Below are positions 1 to 8,112 of a stretch of DNA of 64,000 bases, in pieces. Positions within the stretch are counted from its first letter, which is position 1. Every line of letters begins with the position of its first letter. The notes below the pieces were generated by a model. The model saw nothing but the letters and a program-made list of their open reading frames with translations, made no database searches and was not told the origin of the DNA. The translations under genes were made by a program, and so were the position numbers. The stretch lies in NCBI RefSeq assembly GCF_035593305.1, contig NZ_CP141615.1:2511722-2575721 (forward strand), in the 5' to 3' direction. The stretch comes from Limnochorda sp. L945t. GTDB taxonomy: Bacteria > Bacillota > Limnochordia > Limnochordales > Geochordaceae.

Positions 1-185
1 CCGAAGAGGACGCGCCCCCGGCGCGGGTGTAACAGCCCCGAGACGGCTCGCAAGGCAGTCGTCTTGCCGGCGCCGTTGGCGCCCACCAGCGCGACCTTCT
101 CGCCGCGCTCGACCCGGAAGCTGACGCCCCACAGCGCCTGGACGTCGCCGTAGTAGACATCGATCCCGTCAACCTCCAGCAGCAC
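1..185 (-). CDS. livF: LivF-type ABC transporter ATPase, N-terminal fragment
   Basis: The gene runs off the left edge of the window, so only about the first 61 residues are visible. They hold the start of an ABC ATPase: a beta-strand motif ending in YYGDVQALWGVSF, then Walker A GANGAGKT at about residues 35-42. This is the pattern of LivF, one of two cytoplasmic ATPases that power branched-chain amino acid (or amide/urea) import. I chose the GTG at 185 because a GGAAGGGGG ribosome-binding site lies about 9 bases upstream. The start overlaps the 3' end of the LivG-type gene by 17 bases, which fits translational coupling in one operon. The specific substrate cannot be read from this fragment. 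Confidence 0.85.
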   Translation of the reverse strand, partial: MLLEVDGIDVYYGDVQALWGVSFRVERGEKVALVGANGAGKTTALRAVSGLLHPRRGRVLF

Positions 186-942
186 GGGACGCTGCCCCCT
201 TCCCGGCGCCGCTCTCCTGGGTACCCAGGTACGCCTCGACGACGAGGGGGTTGGAGGCCACCTCGCCCGGCGGGCCCTCGGCGATCTTCTCGCCGTGGTG
301 CAGCACGACGATGCGGTCGGAGATCTGCATGATGACCCGCATGATGTGCTCGACGGCCACGATGGTGATGCCGCGCTCGCGGATGGCCAGGATGAGCCTG
401 ACCGTGGCGTCCGCCTCGGAAGGGTTGAGGCCGGCGACCACCTCGTCCAGCAACAAAAGACGCGGCCGCAGCGCCAGCGCCCGCGCGATCTCCAGGCGCT
501 TGCGGCCCGCCAGGGTGAGCTCCCGGGCCGCCGCATACGCCCGATCGGCAAGCCCCGTCCACTCCAGGATCTCCAAGGCCGCCCGCCGCGCGCCCGCCCG
601 CCGGCCCTCCGCCAGGAAGGCCCCCACCATCACGTTTTCCAGCACCGACAGCTGTGGAAAGGGGCGCACGATCTGGAAGGTGCGGGCGATACCCATGCGG
701 GCCAGGAGGTACGGGGGTCGACCCGTGACCCTGTGCCCGTCGAACCACACCTCCCCCGAGCGGGGCCAGAGGTACCCGCTCACCGCGTGGAACAGCGTGG
801 TCTTGCCCGCACCGTTAGGGCCGATGAGCCCCACGATCTCCCCCGGGTAGACGTCGAAGCTCACGTCACGAAGGGCGAGAAGCCCCCCGAAGGCCACGCT
901 CAAGCCCTTCAACCGCAGGATGGGCTGCCGCATCCCGTTCAT
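169..942 (-). CDS. livG: LivG-type branched-chain amino acid ABC transporter ATPase
   Basis: This 257-residue protein is a full-length cytoplasmic ABC ATPase. Walker A GPNGAGKT is at 41-48, the Q-loop region RTFQ is near 87-90, the signature region reads LTLAGRKRLEIARAL (a LivG-type variant rather than LSGGQ), Walker B LLLLDE is at 162-167 and the H-loop histidine sits in VEHIM. The C-terminal EVASNPLVVEAYLG motif is typical of LivG. It would pair with LivF and the LivH/LivM permeases. Its start overlaps the end of the LivM gene by 77 bases, which is long for an operon overlap but leaves both proteins with family-typical termini. About ten extra residues after YLG are Gly/Ala rich. Confidence 0.93.
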   Translation of the reverse strand: MNGMRQPILRLKGLSVAFGGLLALRDVSFDVYPGEIVGLIGPNGAGKTTLFHAVSGYLWPRSGEVWFDGHRVTGRPPYLLARMGIARTFQIVRPFPQLSVLENVMVGAFLAEGRRAGARRAALEILEWTGLADRAYAAARELTLAGRKRLEIARALALRPRLLLLDEVVAGLNPSEADATVRLILAIRERGITIVAVEHIMRVIMQISDRIVVLHHGEKIAEGPPGEVASNPLVVEAYLGTQESGAGKGAASRAAGG

Positions 943-1918
943 GACGGGCGCGCCACCTCCTCTCCAGGCCGCCGAGCGTCCCCACGATCCCCTGGGGAGC
1001 GAAGCGCACCACCAGCACGATGAGGATGCCGTAGATCAGCAGGTTGGCCTCGCGGAACGAGGCCCGGAAAAACTCCGCCGACAACACCAGCACCGCCGAC
1101 CCGATGAGCGGCCCGAAGAGGGTACCCGTGCCCCCGATGATGGCCACCAGCGCGATCTGGATGCTGAGGCCGATGTCGAAGACGCCGTGGGGCTCGAAGA
1201 AGGAGAGGAAGACGGCGTAAAGCGCTCCGCCGAGCGCCGTCGCCACCCCGCTCAAGGCAAAGGCCTGGAGCTTGTAGCGCAAGGGCGCGATGCCGAGCGC
1301 CATGGCCGCGTCCTCGTCTTCCCGGATCGCCTGCAGGTAGTAGCCGAACCGGCTGCGCGACAGCCACCACGCGCCCGCCATCGCTGCCCCCAACAACACC
1401 AGCGCCGCGTAGTACTCGACCGTGCGGTCGAAGGGGTCGAGCCCTGCCACGGGCGGGAGATTGGCCAGGAAGAGCCCCTCGGCGCCCCCTGTCCAGCGCC
1501 GTTCGTTGGTGGCGACCAGCCGCAGGATCTCGGCCACCGCAATGGTCGACAGCGTGAAGTAGGGGCCCCGCAGACGGAAAGCAATCCATCCCCAAAGGAG
1601 CGTCGCCACGGCCGCTACGGCAGCGGTGGCGGCCAGGGCCAGCCCGATCCCCTCCGCCCCGAAGCGCGCCCATGCCGGCGACTGCGTCAGCAGCCCGAAC
1701 GTGTACGCCCCGAGGCCCACCAGGGCCGCATGGCCCAAGGAGAGCTGGCCGGCCCAGCCGCCCAGCACGTCCCAGGCGTACGCCAGCGCCGCGAACAGCA
1801 CCAACGTCACGCCGACGTTGAGCGCCCCAGGGAAGAGCAGCGGGTAAGCCACGAGCAGCAAGGCCACGCCCGTGGCGGCCCCGAGCCGCGCCCACATGGG
1901 CTTCGCGTCGTTGCTCAT
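866..1918 (-). CDS. livM: LivM-type branched-chain amino acid ABC transporter permease
   Basis: A 350-residue, strongly hydrophobic membrane protein of the LivM family, which forms half of the import pore. The family hallmark GQLSLGHAALVGLGAY lies near residue 60, and the EAA-like segment AIREDEDAAMALGIAPLRYKL is in the cytoplasmic loop that contacts the ATPase. It also has IIGGTGTLFGPLIG near the C-terminal end. The frame is open further upstream, but I chose ATG 1918 because GGACGAAAGG precedes it at a normal distance and it lies 55 bases after the LivH stop. An ATG at 1942 is an alternative. It sits between livH and livG in one operon. Confidence 0.9.
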   Translation of the reverse strand: MSNDAKPMWARLGAATGVALLLVAYPLLFPGALNVGVTLVLFAALAYAWDVLGGWAGQLSLGHAALVGLGAYTFGLLTQSPAWARFGAEGIGLALAATAAVAAVATLLWGWIAFRLRGPYFTLSTIAVAEILRLVATNERRWTGGAEGLFLANLPPVAGLDPFDRTVEYYAALVLLGAAMAGAWWLSRSRFGYYLQAIREDEDAAMALGIAPLRYKLQAFALSGVATALGGALYAVFLSFFEPHGVFDIGLSIQIALVAIIGGTGTLFGPLIGSAVLVLSAEFFRASFREANLLIYGILIVLVVRFAPQGIVGTLGGLERRWRARHERDAAAHPAVEGLERGLRGASRPS

Positions 1919-1973
1919 GCGCCTTTCGTCCTCTCGTGGCATGCTGGCGCCGGAACCCGCCGCGCCGCGGGCC

Positions 1974-2849
1974 CTATACCCTGCTCTTGCCGAAGAGCCC
2001 GGCAGGGCGAGCCAGCAGCACCAGCAAGAAGGCAAGCAGGCCGAAGGCGTCTCGGTAGCCGCTCGACACGTAGGTCGCCCCCAGGCTCTCCGCCAGCCCC
2101 AACAAGAGCCCGCCCCCGATGGCCCCGGCCACGTTGCCCATCCCGCCCAGCACGGTCACGACGAACGCCTTGAGCGTGAAGACGCCCCCGATGGTCGGGA
2201 TGACGTACAAGATGGGCAGCATCAACGTGCCCGCCACGGCCGCCAGCGCCACGCCCAACCCGAACACCACCGCCCGGATCCGGGCCGTGTCGATCCCCTG
2301 GAGCTCGGCCGCCTGGGGGTTTTGGGCCGTCGCCCGGATGGCCCGGCCCAGCTCGGTGCGCAGCAACAGATAGTACAAGAGCGCGATGACCAGGACCGTG
2401 ACGCCGAAGGAGGCCGAGAGCGCCCGGCTCAGGCTGACGCCGCCCACGTGGAACGTGGCCGTGGAGTACGCCGTGTAGATGCTCTGCGGATGGGCACCGA
2501 AGGCGAAGAGCAGCAGGTTGCTGAGGATGAGCCCGAGGCCGACGGTCATCAGGATGAGCGACTGCTCCGGGGCCCGGGCGAGCGGGGAGAGCAGGCCCCT
2601 CTCGACCCCGTATCCCAGCACGAAGCCGGCCGGCAAGATGGCCAGCACCGAGGCGAACGGGTCCACGTGCCAGCGATTGAACAACAGCAGCGCCCCGTAC
2701 ATCCCCAGGGCCAGGAACTCCCCGTGCGCGAAGTTGACCACCCTCATGACCCCGAAGATGAGGCTCAACCCGATGCCCACCAGGGCGTAGAGGCCTCCGG
2801 TGAGAAGACCGGAGGCCACCACCTGCAACAGCGCCGTCCACCGATCCAT
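1974..2849 (-). CDS. livH: LivH-type branched-chain amino acid ABC transporter permease
   Basis: A 291-residue membrane permease starting MDRWTALLQVV. It carries the LivH-type motifs GLLTGGLYALVGIGLSLIFG at the N-terminus, VNFAHGEFLALGMY next, and RAIRATAQNPQAAELQGID in the cytoplasmic coupling loop. With LivM it forms the heterodimeric channel of a HAAT-family importer. It follows the substrate-binding protein gene by six bases (2850-2855), so the two are very likely co-transcribed. Length and motifs are normal for the family. The permease does not reveal whether the substrate is leucine-type amino acids, urea or short amides. Confidence 0.93.
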   Translation of the reverse strand: MDRWTALLQVVASGLLTGGLYALVGIGLSLIFGVMRVVNFAHGEFLALGMYGALLLFNRWHVDPFASVLAILPAGFVLGYGVERGLLSPLARAPEQSLILMTVGLGLILSNLLLFAFGAHPQSIYTAYSTATFHVGGVSLSRALSASFGVTVLVIALLYYLLLRTELGRAIRATAQNPQAAELQGIDTARIRAVVFGLGVALAAVAGTLMLPILYVIPTIGGVFTLKAFVVTVLGGMGNVAGAIGGGLLLGLAESLGATYVSSGYRDAFGLLAFLLVLLARPAGLFGKSRV

Positions 2850-2855
2850 CGGGTA

Positions 2856-4082
2856 TCACCGCTTCGCCCACGCCGGGGTGGGAAAGCGCGGCTGGCCGGC
2901 GGCCACCTCTTCGGGGAACACCGTGACGAACCGGCCGTCCTGCACCTGCTCCACCACCATGGAGATGGGGTTTTGGTTGCGGAAGCCGTCGTAATCCTTG
3001 AACTCGACGGGCCCCGCTGCCGTCGTCAGGCGGGTGGCCCGCAGCGCATCGCGGATCGCCGCCTTGTCGAGCTTGCCCGCACGGTTGATGGCGTCGGCCG
3101 CGACGATGAGCGCCATGTACGCCTCGGCGGCATGGTAGGACGGTTCGGTGCCGTGGAGCTCGGCCTTGAGCTTCTCGTACAGCTGTTGCGCTCCCGGATA
3201 GCGCACCTGCGGCGTCCACGACGTCGCGGAGAAGACCCACTCCGCGGCGTCGCCGGCTCCTTTGACGAAGGACTCCAGCGCGAACCCGGCCGCGCCTCCT
3301 GCGAACATCCGGGCGTTGAGATTGACCTCCTTCACCTGCCGCATGATGGCGACGGCGTCCTCCTCGTAGGACACCATGAACAGGATGTCAGGGTCGAGCG
3401 TCCGGAAGCGGTTGAGGATGGGACGAAAGTCGGTGAGACCCCGGTCGTACGCCTCCCTCGCCACGACCCGGTAGCCGCGCTGGCCCGCCAGCCGCTCGGC
3501 GGCGTCCGCCACCGATTGCTCGAAGGCCCCCGAGCCGGCGAGGATCGCGATCCGCTTCATCCCGCCCAGCCGATCGGCCAGGTCGAGCAACGAGCGGGCG
3601 TAGGCCGACGCGTTGGTCTTGGCCCGGAAGACCCACTCCGACCCGGGCCGGGTGATGGCGTCGTCGGCACTGCCCGTCACCAGGAGCGGGGCCTGCCGGC
3701 GGGCCATGTACTGCGCCAGGGGCTTGCTGATGCCGCTCGCGTAGGTGCCCAGGATCACCGGCACCCCGCGCCGGAGCAGCCGCTCGGCGGCCGAAAGGGC
3801 CGCGTTCTGGTCGCTGGCGTCGTCTTCGACCAGCAGCTTGAGGGGCCTGCCCAGCACGCCGCCCCGGCTTTCGATTTCCTCCAGGGCGACTCGATACCCG
3901 GCCATTTGCATGGTTCCAAAGGTTGCAAAACGGCCACTTAACGAGGTGATGACGCCGATTTCAACCGGCTCTCCCTGTGGCGCCGCAAGAGCGACGCCTC
4001 CTGCGAGGTGTGGGACCTGCCACAGCACGAAGATACTCGAAGCGATTGCAAGCAGTCCCAAGGTGCGCTTTACCCTGCTCAT
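2856..4082 (-). CDS. Substrate-binding protein of Liv-type ABC importer (type I periplasmic fold)
   Basis: A 408-residue exported binding protein. Residues 1-33 form a Sec signal peptide (basic MSRVKR, hydrophobic core, cleavage near VALA-APQG). The mature part starts EIGVITSLSGRFATFG, the classic opening of Peripla_BP_6 (LivJ/LivK/AmiC-like) proteins, and continues with GRPLKLLVEDDASD and a VILGTYAS hinge segment. It would capture substrate outside the membrane and deliver it to LivHM. The same frame stays open far upstream, but only ATG 4082 gives a signal peptide. It heads the liv operon and is divergent from the PAP2-GDPD gene, with a 162-base shared upstream region. The ligand is unknown. 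Confidence 0.9.
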   Translation of the reverse strand: MSRVKRTLGLLAIASSIFVLWQVPHLAGGVALAAPQGEPVEIGVITSLSGRFATFGTMQMAGYRVALEEIESRGGVLGRPLKLLVEDDASDQNAALSAAERLLRRGVPVILGTYASGISKPLAQYMARRQAPLLVTGSADDAITRPGSEWVFRAKTNASAYARSLLDLADRLGGMKRIAILAGSGAFEQSVADAAERLAGQRGYRVVAREAYDRGLTDFRPILNRFRTLDPDILFMVSYEEDAVAIMRQVKEVNLNARMFAGGAAGFALESFVKGAGDAAEWVFSATSWTPQVRYPGAQQLYEKLKAELHGTEPSYHAAEAYMALIVAADAINRAGKLDKAAIRDALRATRLTTAAGPVEFKDYDGFRNQNPISMVVEQVQDGRFVTVFPEEVAAGQPRFPTPAWAKR

Positions 4083-4155
4083 CGCGTTTCTCGTGAGCCC
4101 CCCGCCCCATCGGATCCAGCATCGCGCCTCGTCTTCGATAAAGATACTAGTTCCT

Positions 4156-4179
4156 CCTGCGTTATCCGCCCAACGCAGG
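4156..4179. repeat. 8-bp inverted repeat in divergent liv / PAP2-GDPD promoter region
   Basis: CCTGCGTT and AACGCAGG form a perfect 8-base inverted repeat with an 8-base spacer. It lies in the only non-coding region upstream of both the liv operon and the PAP2-GDPD gene. It could be a repressor operator or a leader hairpin. There is no run of T after it on either strand, so a terminator is unlikely. Confidence 0.4.
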
Positions 4180-4244
4180 GACGAAACGCCGGAAGGCCGA
4201 ACCCCGGAGTCCAGGCGCACGGCACGGGAGGGAGTTCGGGCTCC

Positions 4245-6065
4245 ATGTGGGATACCGGGATCATCCATGGGCTGCAGCAGTTCCGGTCGCCGTTCCTCGA
4301 TCAATGGTTCCTGGCGTTCACGAACCTGGGCACCGAGTTGGCCTACATCCTCCTCATCCCGGTGGTGTACTGGGGGATCGACCGGTACAAGGGGCACCGC
4401 CTCGCGGTCATCTTCCTGCTGTCGATCTGGCTCAACGGGGTCGTGAAGGAGTGGATGGCCATGCCCCGGCCGGAGCCCGGGGTGGGAGGGATCCTGCGGC
4501 TGGCCGAGGCCGCGGGCGCCGGCTTTCCTTCGGGTCACGCCCAGGGAAGCATGACGCTGTGGGGCTGGCTCGCCATCGAGTTCCCCCGCCCTTGGGTCAT
4601 CGCGCTCGCAGGGTTGATGGTCGCCATGATCTCGCTTTCCCGCCTGTACCTCGGAGTGCACTTCCTGGGGGACGTGCTGGGCGGGTGGGCCCTCGGCCTC
4701 CTCGTGATCGCCGCCGGCGCCGTGATCTTCGCCCGGCAGCCCGGGGAGCGATGGGGCCGGGGATGGAAGATGGGGCTGGCCGTGGCCGTGCCGCTCCTGT
4801 TGTTCCCCCTCTCCCCCTCCGGCACGTCGGAGCGGGCCCTGGGTTTCCTCATCGGCCTGCTCACCGCCGACATGGTGGCGCTGCCGGGGATCCCGTACGG
4901 GGAGCGCGCAAGCGCTGTCCAGCACGTCGCCCGATCGCTGGTGGGGCTGGCGGGGCTCGTGGGAATGGCCCTGCTCATCCAGCGCGTGGTGCCACCCGGC
5001 CTTCCCGCCGTCCTCGCCTACGCCGTCGCAGCGGTCTGGGTGGCCGTCGTGGCGCCGCTCGTCTTCCTGCGTACGGGGTTGGCGTCACCTCCCAGGGAGC
5101 TCTCCGAGCGCGCCCGCCAGCGGCGTATCCCGAGCATTGCTTCGTCGAGCCGCGTACCCGTCGGACCGTACGTGGGCATCGCGGCCGTGGCGGCGGTGCT
5201 GGTGGCGGCGGCGAGCGCAGCGGCCCCGAGCCCCGTCCCTCTCACCGAAGCATCCCGGTCGCTGTGGGCCACTTCGGCAGGTCCCCTCAACATCGCCCAT
5301 CGCGGCGGCGCGGGCCTCGCGCCGGAAAACACCCTGGCCGCCTTCCAGGAAGGCCTGCGCTGGGGCGCCAGCTACCTGGAACTGGATGTCCGGCCCACCC
5401 GAGACGGCGAGGTGGTCGTGCTGCACGACGAGCGGGTCGACCGGACGACGGACGGCACCGGCGAGATCGCCTCCATGGACCTCGGGCAGGCGGAGGCCCT
5501 CGACGCCGGGTACCGCTTCAGCCCGGACGGCGCCAGCTTCCCGTATCGCGGCAAGGGAGTGCGCATTCCCCGGCTGGAGGACGTGCTGCGCGCCTTCCCC
5601 GAGGCGCGCTTCGTCGTGGAGATCAAGCCGGACGACCCCGGCTTCGCCGCCAGGGTGCTCCAGGCCATCGATGCTGCCGGGGCACGCGGCCGCGTCGTGG
5701 TCGCCTCTTTCAGCGACCGGGTGCTCCAGCAGGTGCGCCGGGACGCGCCCGGCGTCCTCACCTCCACCGGTGCCGGCGAGGCGCTGCGTATGGTGATCAT
5801 GGTAAGGTTGGGCCTGGGCGGTTTCTGGACACCGCCGGGCCAGGTGGTACAGGTACCGGAGCGACAGGGGGTCCTTCCCGTCGTGACGGAGAGCTTGATC
5901 CGCGTCCTGCACCGGCGTGGCGTACCGGTCCACGTCTGGACCGTCGACGACGTCGCCTCCATGCGCCGGCTGGCCGCGTTGGGAGTGGACGGCATCATCA
6001 CCGACTACCCGGATCGCATGGCCTCGGTCCTCTCCACCCGGGCGGAGAGCCATGGTCACGATTAG
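4245..6065 (+). CDS. PAP2-family lipid phosphatase fused to glycerophosphodiester phosphodiesterase
   Basis: This 606-residue protein joins two lipid enzymes. The N-terminal half is a multi-spanning PAP2 phosphatase with all three signature motifs: K68-x6-R75-P76 (KEWMAMPRP), PSGH at 95-98 and SR-x5-H-x3-D at 132-143. More membrane segments follow to about residue 320. The C-terminal part (about 347-600) is a GDPD domain with AHRGG, APENT, LELDVRPTRDG, VLHDE and VVEIKPD, so the general acid/base histidines and metal ligands are present. GDPDs cleave glycerophosphodiesters to sn-glycerol-3-phosphate and an alcohol. PAP2 enzymes dephosphorylate lipid phosphates such as undecaprenyl-PP or phosphatidate. 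ATG 4245 gives a clean PAP2 N-terminus. The next gene overlaps by 14 bases. The combined substrate is unknown. Confidence 0.88.
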   Translation: MWDTGIIHGLQQFRSPFLDQWFLAFTNLGTELAYILLIPVVYWGIDRYKGHRLAVIFLLSIWLNGVVKEWMAMPRPEPGVGGILRLAEAAGAGFPSGHAQGSMTLWGWLAIEFPRPWVIALAGLMVAMISLSRLYLGVHFLGDVLGGWALGLLVIAAGAVIFARQPGERWGRGWKMGLAVAVPLLLFPLSPSGTSERALGFLIGLLTADMVALPGIPYGERASAVQHVARSLVGLAGLVGMALLIQRVVPPGLPAVLAYAVAAVWVAVVAPLVFLRTGLASPPRELSERARQRRIPSIASSSRVPVGPYVGIAAVAAVLVAAASAAAPSPVPLTEASRSLWATSAGPLNIAHRGGAGLAPENTLAAFQEGLRWGASYLELDVRPTRDGEVVVLHDERVDRTTDGTGEIASMDLGQAEALDAGYRFSPDGASFPYRGKGVRIPRLEDVLRAFPEARFVVEIKPDDPGFAARVLQAIDAAGARGRVVVASFSDRVLQQVRRDAPGVLTSTGAGEALRMVIMVRLGLGGFWTPPGQVVQVPERQGVLPVVTESLIRVLHRRGVPVHVWTVDDVASMRRLAALGVDGIITDYPDRMASVLSTRAESHGHD

Positions 6066-8112
6066 CTTCGACCTGGATGGGGTGCTGATGCGCAACCCCT
6101 TCCGGGACGGTATCTTCCCCCAGGTGACCCGGGCCCTTGCCCCCGCCTTCGGCGGCAGCGAGGCCATGGCCATGGAAGCGCTGACCGAGGAGTACCGGCG
6201 CCGCCTGGCCGCGAGCCGGGAGGCCGCCGCCTCCGGGCCGCCCGCGGGATCGCTTGCGGCCTGGGCGTACGACTGGACCGACATCATCGCGGCCGTCGCG
6301 GGCCGCCACGGCGTCCCGGGCGTTCCCGAGGAGCCGGTTGAAGCTACGGTGGAGCGCCTCGCCAGGGCCGGCACCGCCATCTCCTTCATGCACGCAACGG
6401 TACCGGCCGCCCTGGCCGCCTTGCGCCGGGATGGCCACCAGCTCGTGGTGACCACCAACGGTCTATGGGCCTACCAGCGCCCGGTGCTCGAGGCGCTGGG
6501 CATCCTCGACGCCTTCCAACGCTTCGGCGCGCCCGACCTGACGGGATGGGCCAAGCCCGATGCCCGGGCTTTCACCTGGGTCGAAGGCGGCCAAAGCCGG
6601 CGCCCCTTCGTGCACGTAGGCGACGACCTGCTGTACGACGTCGCCGCCGCGCGGGCGGCCGGCATCCGGGCCGTCTGGGTCATCCCGCCGCGCCTTTCCC
6701 GTTTCGAGCTCCTCGCCCGGCGGCCGCCCTGGGAGCGCCCTGAAGTGCTGGACGGGATGCCCGAATGGCACACGGAGGTGGCGGCCATCGCCGATCGGAG
6801 GCCTGCGGCCGACCGGTGGCTCCTCCCTTACGCCCTGCCGGACGCGGCCGTGCTGCACGTCGGGGAGGTGCCCGAAGTCCTGGCCCGGTGGGAGTCCCAG
6901 GGAGCCTCCGAGGAGAAAGCAGGCCATAGGGCCGGGGCCGCGGGGCGCCAGGCGGCCCGGTGGAAGGAGGACACTTTGCCCATCCCCGAGCTCGGAGAGG
7001 CCCTGGTGCGCTGGTTCGAAGGCGCGAAGAGGGCGCTTCCGTGGCGCGACCGTCCCGACCCGTATCGGGTCATGGTTTCGGAGTTCATGCTGCAGCAGAC
7101 CCAGGTGCAGACCGTCGTGCCGTACTTCGAGCGCTTCGTGCAGCGGTTCCCGACCTTGCAGGCTCTGGCCGAGGCGCCGCTGGAGAGCGTCCTCGAGGTC
7201 TGGCAGGGGCTCGGCTACTACCGGCGGGCCCGGTACCTCCACCAGGCGGCCCGCACCATCGTCCAACGGTACGGCGGGCGGGTCCCCGACGACCCGCTCG
7301 TCCTCGAGACGCTCCCGGGCGTCGGCCCGTACATGGCCAGGGCCATCGCGAGCATCGCGTACGGCAGGCCGGAGCCGGCCATCGATACCAACGCCAGCCG
7401 GGTGCTCTCCCGGGTGCTCATGGTCTGGGATCCCCCCGGGCCGGGCTCGATGCGCCGGCTCGGGGCGTGGGCCAGAGGGATGGTGCCCGAGGGCCGGGCG
7501 GCAGACTTCACCCAGGGCCTCATGGAGCTGGGCAGCCGCATCTGCCGGCCGGCCCCGGAGTGCGGACCATGCCCGATCCGGCGTTTCTGCGCGGCGTGGG
7601 CGTACCGGCTGCAAGAGGAGCTGCCGGCCAAGCGAAGAGGCCCCGCCCCCTCGCCGGTGGTGAGAGTGGCGGCCGTGGCGGCCTTCGATTCGGCAGGCCG
7701 GTTGCTGCTGGTGGAGCGGCCGCCCGACGGGTTGCTGGGCGGCTTGTGGGCCCTGCCTGCCGTCGAGCTCCAGCCCGGGGAGGAGTGGGAGGCAGGGGCG
7801 CGCCGGGCCATGCAGCAGGCCGGCCTGGAAGGCGCCCTCGGCACGGCGGTCGCCGAAGGGCGCCACGTCTTCAGCCACCGGATCTGGGAGATGCGGGCAT
7901 TTCGCGTGCAGGCCCGAGGGAGGGGCCTTCCCCCACGAAACGGCGGCGCCGCCCGGGCCGCGGAAGAGCGTCCCGACTATGCCCCCCCTCTTGCAACCCG
8001 GTGGGTGGGCCCCGGCGAACTCGAGCGCGTGCCGATGGGGCAGGCTTTCCGGCGGCTGGTGAGGGCCCTCGTGCCCGCCGGCCGAACGGCGCAGGAGCAG
8101 GTGGCCCCATGA
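6052..8112 (+). CDS. mutY: HAD hydrolase fused in frame to MutY adenine-DNA glycosylase
   Basis: One uninterrupted 686-codon frame encodes two enzymes. Residues 1 to about 230 are a HAD-superfamily hydrolase (FDLDGVL nucleophile Asp7/Asp9, VTTNG motif II, K in WAKPDARAF, HVGDDLLYD motif IV). After a linker, residues 309-686 are MutY, which removes adenine mispaired with 8-oxoguanine: SEFMLQQTQ with catalytic Glu344, helix-hairpin-helix LPGVGPYMARAI, catalytic Asp445 in IDTNASR, an iron-sulfur cysteine set at 498, 504, 507 and 513, and a C-terminal NUDIX-like domain (GGLWALPAVEL). The first cysteine spacing is five residues, not the usual six. A strong ribosome-binding site and TTG inside the frame could yield MutY alone. 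The end overlaps the PHP gene as ATGA. Confidence 0.85.
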   Translation: MVTISFDLDGVLMRNPFRDGIFPQVTRALAPAFGGSEAMAMEALTEEYRRRLAASREAAASGPPAGSLAAWAYDWTDIIAAVAGRHGVPGVPEEPVEATVERLARAGTAISFMHATVPAALAALRRDGHQLVVTTNGLWAYQRPVLEALGILDAFQRFGAPDLTGWAKPDARAFTWVEGGQSRRPFVHVGDDLLYDVAAARAAGIRAVWVIPPRLSRFELLARRPPWERPEVLDGMPEWHTEVAAIADRRPAADRWLLPYALPDAAVLHVGEVPEVLARWESQGASEEKAGHRAGAAGRQAARWKEDTLPIPELGEALVRWFEGAKRALPWRDRPDPYRVMVSEFMLQQTQVQTVVPYFERFVQRFPTLQALAEAPLESVLEVWQGLGYYRRARYLHQAARTIVQRYGGRVPDDPLVLETLPGVGPYMARAIASIAYGRPEPAIDTNASRVLSRVLMVWDPPGPGSMRRLGAWARGMVPEGRAADFTQGLMELGSRICRPAPECGPCPIRRFCAAWAYRLQEELPAKRRGPAPSPVVRVAAVAAFDSAGRLLLVERPPDGLLGGLWALPAVELQPGEEWEAGARRAMQQAGLEGALGTAVAEGRHVFSHRIWEMRAFRVQARGRGLPPRNGGAARAAEERPDYAPPLATRWVGPGELERVPMGQAFRRLVRALVPAGRTAQEQVAP
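6964..6978 (+). promoter_or_regulatory. Internal Shine-Dalgarno and TTG start for MutY
   Basis: AAGGAGG at 6964-6970 is followed five bases later by an in-frame TTG at 6976. This lies exactly at the junction between the HAD part and the MutY part of the continuous reading frame. It is one of the strongest ribosome-binding sites in the window. It suggests that MutY is also, or mainly, made as a separate polypeptide starting with residues (M)PIPELGEAL. Confidence 0.6.

Noticed and set aside
866-942. Possible frameshift because livM and livG overlap by 77 bases
   Set aside because: Both protein ends look family-typical and both frames are intact, so a simple long overlap explains it.
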